Source: Hydrangea macrophylla
Taxonomy: Eukaryota; Streptophyta; Magnoliopsida; Cornales; Hydrangeaceae
NCBI GenBank assembly: GCA_033977485.1
Contig: CM066998.1
Span: 30,443,501-30,507,500 of the forward strand
Length of the DNA: 64,000 bases
Direction: 5' to 3'
Each line of letters starts with the position of its first letter. Positions within the stretch are counted from its first letter, which is position 1. Positions 11,641 to 21,418 of the stretch are shown piece by piece. The position numbers and the translations under genes are program-made. The notes beneath the pieces are model-generated. The model was not told the DNA's origin and made no database searches. It saw nothing but the letters and a program-made list of their open reading frames with translations.

Positions 11641-12040
11641 ATTTTTTTTGGCGGGCTAAATACCAAAGCAGATCTATTTTTTTCCCCTCCCAAACGTCTC
11701 TAGCTTCTTCATTCCCATACCCTCGATCTCCAAGACTCTCTCCATCATACCTCTCCCCTACCACGCCGCTGCCGCCTGCTCATGTCGAAACCATCGCCGC
11801 TGCCTTCTCACGTCGCAACCGCCGCCGCCTCCTCCTCTCAACCACCGCTGCCTCCTCCTCCTCTGAGCCATCGTAACTGCTGCCTTCTCATCCTCTCCAA
11901 GTTTGTCTCTCTCTCTTTCTCTCTCTCTCTCTCTCCCCCTTCTTTTTCATATACATTCAGATACACACACACACACACATATATATAGGAAAACATTCAG
12001 ATGCATATGGCGATTGCGGAGATATGGAGGTGGGTAAAAA
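11641..12040 (+). promoter_or_regulatory. CACTA-2 GC-rich exon-1-like block with donor-like site and CT/CA tracts
   Basis: A GC-rich block (about 11685-11900) encodes a low-complexity Pro/Ser/Ala stretch in the 68-aa ORF at 11782-11988. It ends CTCTCCAAGTTTGTCTC, a donor-like site followed by CT and CA microsatellites. Position and design mirror 6341-6830 of CACTA-1. I infer a transcription start and first exon; the ORF itself is not a recognised protein. Confidence 0.5.
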
Positions 12041-12564
12041 AAATTTGATTTTGTTCTTAGGGGTTTCTGATGTACTTTCTCATTGCAAGGTTTTTTGCTT
12101 TTTATTTTTCTACTTTCTTATTTTTGTTTTGAATCATTTATTTTTGAGCTCATGGGTTTGTCGATTTTTTGCAGCCAACACTGCTATTAGTTTGATTAAC
12201 TTCATTTTAATCTCGTTGATGCGATTTTTGAACAGATTTTGAAGGTTGCTTTATTTGGTATGTCCATCTTGTTCTGGATATGAGGTATTTGTTAATGTGC
12301 TTCCTTCGAAATCATGTTTTGTTTCTGTTGATTTATGTAGTCCATTCACGGTGAAGGAATTCGATACAAGGTCTTTTATTTATTTTTATTTTTTGGAAGC
12401 CAACTGCCTGAATTCAACGGAGCGCACCCATATTTTACTTTTATTCCAGAATTTCAAACTTTTCGTATCACAGTTCACAATCCCGTCCTCAAAAAGGATG
12501 GTTACTTTCCGATTGCTATAGGGTTTCTTTCTGTTTTGTTTCTTTGTATATTTTGTGATTACAG
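12041..12564 (+). other. CACTA-2 intron-like T-rich stretch
   Basis: T-rich plus strand with short ORFs (12024-12242, 12246-12521) that show no domain. It resembles plant intron sequence and ends in an acceptor-like TTACAG at 12559-12564, just before the isocitrate dehydrogenase exon. Confidence 0.4.
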
Positions 12565-12766
12565 GCGATGATACGACAAGAATTATGTGGAGACTAATTA
12601 AAGATAAAGTACGAATTTTAAAGTCAATTTGATTTTGTTTTCTTTTTCCCTTTTAACCATATTGATTGATTCTAATGGAGTTTTATTTGGTCTAGATATT
12701 TTGATTTAGGGATTCAAATCGTGATGCAACCAATTCTGTGTAGGAAGTGCCCAAGCTGCTGTCATG
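12565..12766 (+). pseudogene. Captured NADP-isocitrate dehydrogenase fragment, two exons
   Basis: Exon 1 (12565-12608) reads GDDTTRIMWRLIKDK, against the family phrase GDEMTRxxWxxIKDK near the enzyme's N-terminus, with ACAG before it and GTACG after it. Exon 2 (from 12696, after TCTAG) reads YFDLG, then after a 1-nt deletion NRDATNSV, then VGSAQAA, matching the conserved YFDLGLPNRDATDDKVTVES region. Lengths and introns suit DNA-level capture of the start of a cytosolic-type ICDH gene. The catalytic centre is not included, and the deletion plus an in-frame TAG make it non-functional. Confidence 0.75.
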
Positions 12767-13251
12767 TAAATCTTTGGAACCAATTTTCTTAACACACATT
12801 CTTTCTTTTAGATTTTGTAGTGTACCTTTTGCATTTCTTATTGTGTTAGTAAGCTTTGTTTTTTTTTTCCTGCGTAGAGACTTTTGTTGTAAGCCTCACA
12901 AGATCATAATTGGGCTTTAGAGTTTGGCTACGCTTGATAGTTTTTACTATTTAGGTTTCATCCAACTTTCAATTCCTAAATTTGGGATTAGTAATGTGGC
13001 GGTTCCCAAATTTGAATCCTAAATTTGGTTTCCAAATGCTTTGTTTTAGGTGGTATAATTACCAAAGCATTTGGGAATCATAGCATTGTTTAAAAAGAAA
13101 ATAGATGGCCCTTTGGTTTCTTAGAATCGGTAGGAAAAGATAAAGAATTACCACAATAGAAAAGATGCTCAATGTGTCTATTTTAGCAAATATGTAGACA
13201 TGTATTTAGATGGTGTATTTGATCTTTAAGATATCCCCTCTCTCTTTCTCC

Positions 13252-13293
<42 letters not shown>

Positions 13294-14380
13294 CTTTCTC
13301 CTGTTTATTTAGCTTGCTTTCTGTTTATTAATTTAATAGCCCCCAATTAAATTCTCATTTCTATTTGTTTCATTTCATTTACTCTACCACAAAAGTAAGC
13401 AAATCTAGTTCTCTGGTTGAGCATTATCGTATGATTGCAGCAGGTGTCTCTGTTACTCTTTATTTGGATTCTATGCCTCCTTTTTTCTACAAAATCTTTA
13501 TCTCATGTTTAGGAAGGAAAGGCAGGTTGTGAGTTGTCTAAGGACCTATTAGGCTCCATTTGATTCTTAGAAAGATTTCTATGGAAGGACAGGGAATGCA
13601 TAAAATGGCTTCTTTTCATTGTTGTATTTAATGGATCCTCTACTTAATGGATAGTCATGAGTGTGGTGGTTGAAAAGTAGAACATTTAGATATTGAAAAG
13701 TACAGGATGCTTAAGAATGAGTTTGTACTTGAATGTGTGTTGTCATTCACATTGTAAAGCGGTACACTAAACCACTGAAGTATATTGATGAACTCATAGC
13801 TATGGAGTGATTGGTTTACATGGATTTCTTGAATTATAAAAGATGATTACTTTTATGCAACATGGCTTCACTTTTTAGACTTTTGGTCACTTTTAACACT
13901 TCTGGTTTCATTTGTTTTAGCAAGAGCTTTGCAAGGAAGTGGCTTTCAACATTCAACCTTGCCTCTCTAAAAATAATTGCCTCCCTCATAGGTACTGTTC
14001 TTAAACCCTTCAGTTTTTATGATATTTTAGCAGAAAAAAAGAAGAAATAGGTAACAGGGTCAAAGATTTTTCTGTTATCCTTTTTGTGGTGTTCTAGGAT
14101 CACAACGGACAAAGGTTTCATTTTTGTTGGATTTTTTGTTGATAATCACGGAGTTTTTGGTTATTCATTTTACCATTTGATGTGGATACATAGATCTTAT
14201 GTTGAAAGTGCTGATTTTTAATGCGATCAATTGTGTTTGGATTTCACAACCAAGCTAATATTGAGATCGATAAACAGAACCATTCTGATCAACTTGGTAC
14301 CTTTTAGAAGAAAATTTTGGTGCTAACGCATTTTTGATATACAAGAAGTTTTGGGGCCAATAGGTTTTTGAAAACATTTC
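12767..14380. other. CACTA-2 interior without recognised gene
   Basis: AT-rich, with a CT microsatellite and TA run at 13240-13295. One exon-like piece (about 13920-13990, bounded by TTTTAG and ATAG|GTACTG) is open in several frames (for example QELCKEVAFNIQP), but I do not recognise it. Nothing else can be supported. Confidence 0.35.
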
Positions 14381-14840
14381 CCAGTTCAAAAACTTTTTTT
14401 TTCCTTTCCTTTCTTTTTTTCCCCTTTTCTTTTCTTTTTCTATTTCTTTTCTTGGACTGGGAATGGCTTGATTTGGCATGTGCATGCGCGCAGGGCTATG
14501 TGCAGGGCTGGTGTTGTGGCTGACATGTGTGCTCGCACAGAGCCTGTGCACTAGGCTGGCTGTTGGTAGTGTCGTGCGAGTGAGCGGGCAGGCTGGCGTG
14601 GGCAGGTCTTGTGTCTGTGATGGGAATTCTAGGCTGGTGTTGTGCTATGCACGTACAGCAGCACAGTACACGCATAGCAGCAGCACGCGCACAACCCACG
14701 TGCACAGTAAAGCACAGCACACGCATAGCAGCAGCATGCGCACAACACACGTGCATAGTAGCCCAATTAAGTGCACACGTGCACAACAACCTAAGTGCAC
14801 ACATGCACAATAGCCCAAGTGAGCTTAATTAATAAATTAA
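14381..14840. repeat. Pyrimidine tract and CACGTGCA/GCAGCA-rich GC block in CACTA-2
   Basis: A CT/T tract (14392-14455) is followed by a GC-rich block full of CACACGTGCA, CGCATAGCAGCAGC and GTGCACACATGCAC units. At 14655-14760 a roughly 50-bp unit is repeated about twice. ORFs are open on both strands because of the repeats (rich in Cys/His/Ala) and are not believed to be genes. Confidence 0.6.
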
Positions 14841-15850
14841 TCGCCCTCCCTATGTATTAGAGAAATCCAACAACGAATTAATTAAACATAAAAGCAAGCT
14901 GGGCATGAATATGTTATACAACACAAGATCACCTTTTATTTTATTTAGGATATCAAGCGGAAGACATTGTTTCATGAATAACGTACAAGGTGAAAAGTAG
15001 TAAAAGCCATAAACAAACACAAATATTAAAACAGATGAGAGGAGGACATGCATGACCAGTACTGTTACTAATATATATATATATATAACACATGATGATG
15101 CAAATACACATAACAAACATCTTTATTATATATTTTAAAACTAGTTAGCTAAAAATTTTGATCGATATATGGACCGATATTTCTATAGCTAGTTAGTGCA
15201 GTGCAAGGCGGAATCTCAGATTTGGGGAATTTTCTATCTTCGATATGTGTATATGTATGTCTATATATATATGTGTTGTTTACTCTAATAAGGGAGGGGT
15301 ATTTTTGAATTTATATTTGGTGCTTTTACTGTCCATTTGATTCGGTTTTTGATTGTCTTCGTTAAATTAGTTTATTTAGATCCTGTTATCTGTATTTCAC
15401 TTAACAACGAGAAATTTATAAATTCGGTTTTTATTGTTCCGAGTATTTTTCTGTGGTTTTAACGTTTCTATCTCGGGCATGAGAAAGTGTGTATATTGAT
15501 ATAAACCATGTCTCTATATACAGTAATGAGTTGGGGATTTTTATCCTCGATATGTGTATATATGTGTTTTGTGTTGTTTACTCTGAGAAAGGTAGGGTTT
15601 CAACAATTGGGTTATTTGTTCTGATCTGGATAGTCAAATTTCTCAGCAACATGAAATTGGATACCACAAATTGAGCAGCGAGTTTCATTGGACACAAGAA
15701 ATCATGCCACGCCATTTGTCGAAAGCCCCTCTTCCTTCTCGAAAGGTTTAGATTTCCTCTCACTTTTTGATATGCACTTTTTGATTCTGGCATGCTATTG
15801 CCTATTTGTGACCCCATTGTATTCATTTTTATCATATCATATGAATTCAG
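14841..15850. other. CACTA-2 interior with a diverged ~75-bp direct repeat
   Basis: AT-rich. A sequence around 15225-15300 (GATATGTGTATATGT followed by GTGTTGTTTACTCT) recurs diverged at about 15530-15600. A short open piece before 15730 (RHLSKAPLPSRK, ending at a donor-like AG|GTTTAG) might be an upstream exon of the O-fucosyltransferase fragment, but I am not sure. Confidence 0.35.
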
Positions 15851-15918
15851 ATCCTGGAGAGTCACGAGGTTACCTCCTTGTTCATACGAATGGCGGGCCT
15901 AATCAGATGCGAGCTGGG
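15851..15918 (+). pseudogene. Captured O-fucosyltransferase-family exon, piece 1
   Basis: After ATTCAG the frame reads DPGESRG then YLLVHTNGGPNQMRAG and ends GGG|GTTTGT. Plant O-fucosyltransferase-like proteins (GT65R/DUF246 type, Golgi) carry the near-identical phrase GYLLVxxNGGLNQMRxG in their GDP-fucose-binding N-terminal region. It is too short to work. A second piece of the same family is at 19092-19174. Confidence 0.75.
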
Positions 15919-17158
15919 GTTTGTACTCTCTCTCTCTCTCTCTCTCTCGCTATAAGTATGCATATGTCAAAATATGCAAGATTGCTAGTATAAGTTTTGA
16001 GGAAAGAAAGTAAAATTTGGATTCTGTAACACCTTCCAGTCCCAACCTTCTGTAGCTATTGTCAATCCCAGCTGGGGCAAGCAGGGTTCTAGTCACTGTT
16101 TGGATGCAGGAGTATCTGTGGATCATACTGGACAGAAATAAGGATTTAAAGCATATTTAGGTGCTTCTGTGAAAAATACCTAGTTTTACTACTGAAAATG
16201 TTTTTATGTAATTAACCTCCACAGGGAAAAGGTATAGGGGGTTATTTTTGGATTTCAGGAAGTTCCTTAAAGAAGATAGATAGTGTATTTTGTAAAAAGT
16301 GTTTTCCCAGCAACCTATTCGGGGGAATTGAGATTTCTACAAACAAAAATATGAGTTTTTCCATGATTAAAAGAAAAAATAAAGTTCTTTCCATGCTTTT
16401 AATAGGTTTGATTTGATGAGAGTGAGGTAATTGGTGCCTTGTAGTCTAACCAGTCAACCAAAAAATGCTATTGAGCTTAACAGTTTTGAACTACTTACTT
16501 TAGTTGCCACTTACCATATCTAACCAATATAATATCGGCACAACTAACCCCATTGTTTGTGAATCCATTATGAGTTTTCAATATAGACAATAAACTACTG
16601 GTGGTAAGTCTTGGGAGTGTTGTCAGGCTCCCGACCGCTGCTGTCCACTTGTCCCTAGAGATGCAGTTCACAGAGTAAAGATGTAGCTTTCTTCTCTCCC
16701 TGAACCTACATGAAAATACATAAAACAATTTAAAGCATTAATTTGGTTTACGGATTAAGATGAGGAGTTCTAGTTGTTTGGACTGCCAAATGTCCTTGCA
16801 CAGGTTATCATTCCTCAGAAAAGTACTGTGGCTTGGCTCAATAATAGCTCTGTTCGGCTCGTTTAATAAACGAGCCAAGTTTGAGCACACATGAAAGCTC
16901 ATGAAAGCCTATATATGTTCCTTTTGTTCTAGTGATTTAGGCTTTCGCTGAATCACGTATAATCTTGTTCTTGTGTATGTTGTTTTATTAGTTTCTCCTT
17001 TGGGATATTTGTCTTTGTGGGTGTTTACACACATCATACATATAACACGGTGTTTTAAGAGCTTGATATGCATTGTTGTTGGTGCTGTTGTTTTCTATCT
17101 TTTTTTCAGAAACTGTGCTAGTTGAATTACCTTGGTCAGTGACTGATTTATAGGTGAC
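15919..17158. other. CACTA-2 interior between O-FucT piece 1 and the CBP60-ABCG chimera
   Basis: CT microsatellite at 15928-15950, then AT-rich DNA. A minus-strand ORF at 16495-16728 (77 aa, with VSCADIILV) is not assigned. A pyrimidine-rich acceptor-like tract ending TTTTTTTCAG lies at about 17100-17109. No other support. Confidence 0.35.
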
Positions 17159-17647
17159 ATGTCCTGCTTATTCAAGAACTCTAGACATGAAATACGCCCT
17201 TCAGAGCAAAGAAGCTTACGACTACATTTTATAAATAATGTCTCCCTACACATAATGACCAGATATCAAATTAAAGGAGAAGAAGGTGATTCCATAAAAG
17301 TAGCTTTATTCGATGATCTTACCAGGGAAATTGTCAACTCTGGGCCTCTAGCCTTGGCAAAGGTGGAGATAGTAGCTCTCAAGGGAGATTTTGATGGTGA
17401 TGGAGAAGACTGGACACTTGAGGAATTTAACAAAAAGATCATTACAGAAGTGAAGGAGAAAAGATCTCCTTCACTACAAGGCTATTACTTGCAGATATCA
17501 ACTGGAAACACAACTATAGGGCACAAAGTTTTATCTAGCCATGGTTTGGACTTTGATGGCTACTACTATTGGATATCTGTAGGAGTCTTGGCTGGGTTCG
17601 CAATAGCGTTGACCTCGGATATACCTTGGTCTTAACTTACTTCAACC
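17159..17647 (+). pseudogene. Chimeric ORF: CBP60 calmodulin-binding protein fragment fused in frame to PDR/ABCG transporter fragment
   Basis: The 158-aa ORF (17159-17635) has two parts. Residues about 16-105 match the conserved central domain of plant CBP60 transcription regulators: [57 protein letters not shown]. The family normally continues past SPSLQG; here the sequence switches to [20 protein letters not shown] and [13 protein letters not shown], the region before the last transmembrane domain of the first half of PDR/ABCG transporters. A 1-nt deletion near 17608 shifts the frame; in the other frame [10 protein letters not shown] follows up to a donor AACC|GTAAGT at 17647/17648. The ATG at 17159 is simply the first in the frame. 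The fused product would lack the CBP60 calmodulin-binding end and all ABC motifs. Whether it is expressed is unknown. Confidence 0.85.
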
Positions 17648-17955
17648 GTAAGTCAAAAAAATATAACCAATAAGAGTGCGTTTGGTATTGCTGCTGGAAT
17701 AAGAGACTTTTTCTTTAATCAATTTTTGAAAAAGCAAATTATTGCTTCTGATTTAAGCAGTTGTTTATCCTTAAAAGTGGAACAGATTTTCAAAAAATCT
17801 GTCAAAAAGTTTTTACAAATGGATCCTAAGTGTCTCAATAATCCCATATAAGTGATTATTGAACCCAAATAAGCTAATCCAAAAGGGCTCTAAGAAGACA
17901 TGATACTCAACCAACAATCTTTTTAAGTTTACCTACTATCCTATCGTCAATACAG

Positions 17956-18270
17956 CTTCAGGGATGTCCCGAGCTATTGTTTCTAAAGAAAAGTTATCTC
18001 ATCTACAAAAAATAGAAGACCACCAAAGTTGTACACATCTTGAAGATGATTCAAATGTATCTGCTTCTCCTCTAACTGCTACAGACAAACCAAAAATAGG
18101 TAAACAAAGCTCTTACAAGTAAATCTTCAGTCAAAGAATTGTAAGACCTTGCTAAGTAATCAAAACAACTTCTAACGGGTGTGATCAATTGTACAGGAAA
18201 TCTTATCCTTCCTTTTGAGCCTCTGACTATGGCATTTAAAGATGTACAATATTTTGTCAATACCCCTCAG
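17956..18270 (+). pseudogene. Captured PDR/ABCG transporter exons 2 and 3 of the fragment, intron retained
   Basis: After an acceptor TACAG, exon B (17956-18099) reads SGMSRAIVSKEKLSHLQ onward in phase with the preceding exon (AAC C|CT), and ends AAATAG|GTAAAC. Exon C (18197-18270, after GTACAG) reads GNLILPFEPLTMAFKDVQYF and ends CCTCAG|GTAATC. These are consecutive parts of the linker between the first membrane domain and the second nucleotide-binding domain of plant pleiotropic-drug-resistance ABCG proteins. Both junctions keep phase, which confirms the exon calls and shows that genomic DNA, not mRNA, was captured. No Walker motifs are included. Confidence 0.88.
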
Positions 18271-19091
18271 GTAATCATGTGCAATAATATATTTTACCAA
18301 AGCATTTATACGTCCATGAAAAGGAACTATGCTCTAGACTTCGGCCGTGTTTGGAATCACTTTTCAAAAGTTATAGGAGAAATATATCTCATCAATACAT
18401 TTCCTCATAACAGATACAGAACCACATTCTCAGTTTGCTTCTAATGTTCAATCTATGATGCTAAAACAAAATTCAAAAACTAATCTCATTGTGTAGAATA
18501 GGACTCTATATCCTTGTGACCATAATTTCTATAAGCTTTCTTCAAGATTTTTAGCACGCGATATGAATAAAGCTGAAATGTCCAGTCACCCACAGAAAGT
18601 GAAAATCTATAGAACCCTTTCCATAGAATTGTTATTCACAATTAGGGTTTTCCAATTCAGATCTTAATACCCACTTTTCCTGAACACTAAACACAAAGAA
18701 AACAAGTATTGATACAGAACCAATATGTATGCACGAAACAAGTATTTAAATCCAATTTTTATGTTTGGCGATCAATCTTTCCTTAATTCAGGATTGTTAT
18801 TCATGCTTATTATGTATGATCTTGAACTTCTAACTCCTAAAACTCAAATATCAACTTCATGTCGGGGAATCGTTTGTTCGATTACTACATGCGCATGATA
18901 GCTACTTTAGTAGATTCTAGGTTTTTGAAACATTTCGAATGGTACTCTTTGTGGTTCTCTAAGGTCCAAAGCTAAACTAGTCCATAGCTTGGAATAACAT
19001 ACAATGTAGAATCATTTACTGATCTATTATCTAATTTCTATAATTCATTTGTATAAATGATTGGTCACTTGGCATTTATACTTTTTTGCAG
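18271..19091. other. CACTA-2 interior, no recognised gene
   Basis: AT-rich spacer after the ABCG exon. I see no conserved protein phrase. A T-rich acceptor-like tract ends TTTTTTGCAG at 19091, just before O-fucosyltransferase piece 2. Confidence 0.35.
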
Positions 19092-19174
19092 CAAGTTTTC
19101 CGAAATCTTTGACGTGGAAGATTGTTTGAAAGGATGAGGATGAAAAACAAGCATTTTATTGTTCTGCACTTGAG
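19092..19174 (+). pseudogene. Captured O-fucosyltransferase-family exon, piece 2
   Basis: One frame reads KFSEIFDVEDCLK and the next reads RMRMKNKHFIVLHLR, ending at CTTGAG|GTAAGT. Both phrases belong to the plant O-fucosyltransferase-like family: the FxxIFDVxxF motif and the RxRxKxKHFIALHLRFE motif lie some distance apart in the intact protein. An internal deletion must have joined them with a frame change. CBP60 and ABCG material lies between this and piece 1, so it either interrupted an earlier captured gene or the two pieces came separately. Confidence 0.7.
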
Positions 19175-19584
19175 GTAAGTGCAATTTATCCTCAACCTTG
19201 TTGTTGATAACATTACTAAACTTGTTTGTTTGCTTGTTGTTCTCAACCCTTTTTGACTGAATTAAGTCCCTTTATTTTCATATTTGAGGTCAAACAAATT
19301 TGAACGAACAAGATACATAAAAATATATACATGCATTCTTTTCATTTTCATTTTATTTTGATAAAGAAGAACAACATTGAATAGAACTAAGAGACAAGAT
19401 CTAGTACTAAAATGCCTTGAACCAGATTTTAGAAACGGTATCAATACTAGTAGTATTTAAACAACATTTTTAAGAGTTACTAATGGTTCCCCTTTTTGCA
19501 TTTTTTTTCCTTTGCTATTGATGAATACTCATTGTTTTATGAATTGTTTCATCCTTTTTCCCTCTCTGGTAATCCTACACAATA
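19175..19584. other. CACTA-2 spacer between O-FucT piece 2 and translocator fragment
   Basis: AT-rich intron-like DNA. The short minus-strand ORF at 19262-19444 shows nothing recognisable. Confidence 0.3.
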
Positions 19585-19979
19585 GTTCCTACTCCATGGG
19601 TAGTTTCTTCTCTTGTACCAATTGTTGGTGGAGTGGCACTGGCGTCCATGTCTGAGGCCTCTTTCAATTGGTAAGCAATTATACCATGCATTTGATCTTA
19701 ATTATTGTCTCATTTTTCCTTCAAAGCTTGACCAAACAACAATAAAGTGAATTAGCCCTTGTGGCTGGATGATGTACCTAAAATTTGTTGTAATCTTCTA
19801 AAATAACATATGTTGGTTGAATTATTTTTCCTTAGATTATGATATTTGATCCTTTCCCCCCCCCCATTTTGTTTTCTTTTTCTCAAATAGGGCAGTGTTT
19901 TGGTGTGCAATGGCCTCTAATTTGACCAACCAACCAACCTCTTAATGTCCTAAGCAAGAAGTTCATGGTTAATAAAGAG
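19585..19979 (+). pseudogene. Captured plastid phosphoenolpyruvate/phosphate translocator fragment, two exons
   Basis: Exon 1 (about 19585-19670) reads PTPWVVSSL and [19 protein letters not shown], ending AATTG|GTAAGC. Exon 2 (19891-19979, after CAAATAG) reads AVFWCAMASNLTNQ and, after a 1-nt insertion, NVLSKKFMVNKE before GTATTC. This matches adjacent exons of the PPT class of the plastid triose-phosphate translocator family, inner-envelope antiporters with about ten membrane helices. The Trp codon is split across the intron as in a real gene (TG|G). Only two helices' worth is present, so it cannot transport. Confidence 0.85.
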
Positions 19980-20869
19980 GTATTCTTCAAATGAAAAAAA
20001 GGAAAGCCAATTTTACATATTAATTAATATTCTTTGGACTATGACCCCTACCTATAGGGATATGTGTTTTCTGTAGATAACTTAAATAATGTTCTAAATT
20101 GTGGGATTGTTAAAGCTATTAAAGCGTGTATCCGAATGCCATGAAACCTTACTCGCACCTCAAACATGCCTAAAGAAACTTGTGAGAACTAACGGAATGC
20201 AAAACAGAGTCACGATTCACAAATAATGCAAAGAAAATGACTTTTTCATCACTTAGGCTTGAAAAAGCTTAGTTTTGGGGGTTTTGAGGGTTGAAACTAT
20301 AAATCACTTAACCAAACGTCACAATACCTTACTCATACCTCAAAAATGCCTAAAGAAACTTGTGGGAACAAACGGAATGCATAACGGAATCATGGTTAAC
20401 AAATAATGCGAAAAAATGACTCTTTCATCATTCCGAGTCCCCGAACACATTTTGGTCTCTCAAAAACCCCAAACATAGTTTCTCTTTTATTATTTTATAT
20501 ATACAACTAATTAATGAAAACATTTTCTTTTTTGTAGGTACAAAGTTTCACATTTTGATGGAAAGTTCTAACAAGCAAACTACTTTTTTTGTTGGGCTAA
20601 TTTTTTTTTTGTTGCTTTCATAGTTTTGTTAGTACTTGTTAATGAATATGTAATATGTATATGTTATTAATTAGTTTAGCACTTGACTTGGATCGATTGT
20701 ATTTTTTTTTCATTCCAATTAATTGGTTGATATTGAGATGAATGGATGAAATTTAGTAGTTGAAATAGATTATTGAGTTGGATTTAATTTTGTACAGGGT
20801 GGTATTGTATATATGTACAGGGTGGTATATATTGTTTTTACAGGGTGGTATTGAATCAATATTGTTTAA
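19980..20869. repeat. CACTA-2 conserved internal block with 180-bp tandem repeat
   Basis: Two diverged head-to-tail copies of a 180-bp unit (recurring phrase ATGCCTAAAGAAACTTGTG at 20166 and 20346) lie at about 20125-20480. The stretch from about 20400 to 20830 matches 2030-2400 of CACTA-1 inverted. Three CAGGGTGGTAT units follow at about 20795-20855. Confidence 0.7.
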
Positions 20870-21279
20870 AACATTTATGTCATTTTTAAAAAAAATTGAC
20901 ATAACTAATTACACATTTATGTCACTTTCATAAAGTATTTGTCACTTTTATAAAGTATTTATGTCACTTTTACAGTATTTATGTCACTTTTAAGAGTTTG
21001 ATGTAATAATTTGGTTTGGTATTTATGTCACTTTTATACTTTTATGTCACTTTAGGTTAAAAGTGACATAAATAAAATGGTATTTATGTTACTTTTAAGT
21101 ATTTATGTCACTTTTTATTAACATATGTGTTGGTATTATGAAACATTTATGTCACTTTTATAAAACATTTATGTCACTTTTAAAACATTTATGTCGCCTC
21201 CATTTATGTCACTTTTTACTGGAAAAAAAGTGACATAAATATCTAAAAAGTGACATAAAAAGCCTTTTTCCTTGTAGTG
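20870..21279. repeat. CACTA-2 right subterminal repeat array
   Basis: Around 16 copies in both orientations of ATTTATGTCACTTTT-like motifs before the terminal CCTTGTAGTG. Confidence 0.85.
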
Positions 21280-21418
21280 TGACTGTCACCAAGATTGCCA
21301 CCGCTGACAATCTTGCTGATCCGTTTATAAAGGCCTCGTCACAGAAGGTCTTTGATAGTCATCTAGTAGTCTAGGTCTCAGATGTAGTCCTGTATGGTTG
21401 TGAGTGCAAGTGGGAGTT
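21280..21418 (+). pseudogene. pol: Copia-1 RNase H C-terminal tail and polypurine tract
   Basis: Continues the frame broken at 11245: VTKIATADNLADPFIKASS is the conserved end of copia RNase H. After a stop, the purine-rich AGTGGGAGTT (21409-21418) lies immediately before the LTR and is the likely plus-strand primer site. Confidence 0.85.

Larger units (their letters stand above)
11246..21279 (+). mobile_element. CACTA-2, Pack-type CACTA transposon with fragments of at least five host genes
   Basis: The left end is CACTACAAGGAAAAGTGC and the right end is the inverted AAAAAGCCTTTTTCCTTGTAGTG. The 3-bp duplication TGA lies at 11243-11245 and 21280-21282. Removing the element and one TGA restores the Copia-1 RNase H reading GDVTVTKIATADNLADPF. 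Subterminal arrays of TATGTCACTTTT match those of CACTA-1. No transposase is seen. The 10-kb interior carries exon fragments of isocitrate dehydrogenase, O-fucosyltransferase family, CBP60, PDR/ABCG transporter and PEP/phosphate translocator, all on the plus strand downstream of the element's exon-like block. Confidence 0.93.

Noticed and set aside
14478..14832. Cys/His/Ala-rich ORFs on both strands near 14.6 kb
   Set aside because: They translate CACGTGCA and GCAGCA repeats; frames are open on both strands and no domain is seen.
16495..16728. Possible class III peroxidase fragment on the minus strand (VSCADIILV)
   Set aside because: Only about eight residues resemble the peroxidase motif and the flanks do not fit, so the match could be chance.
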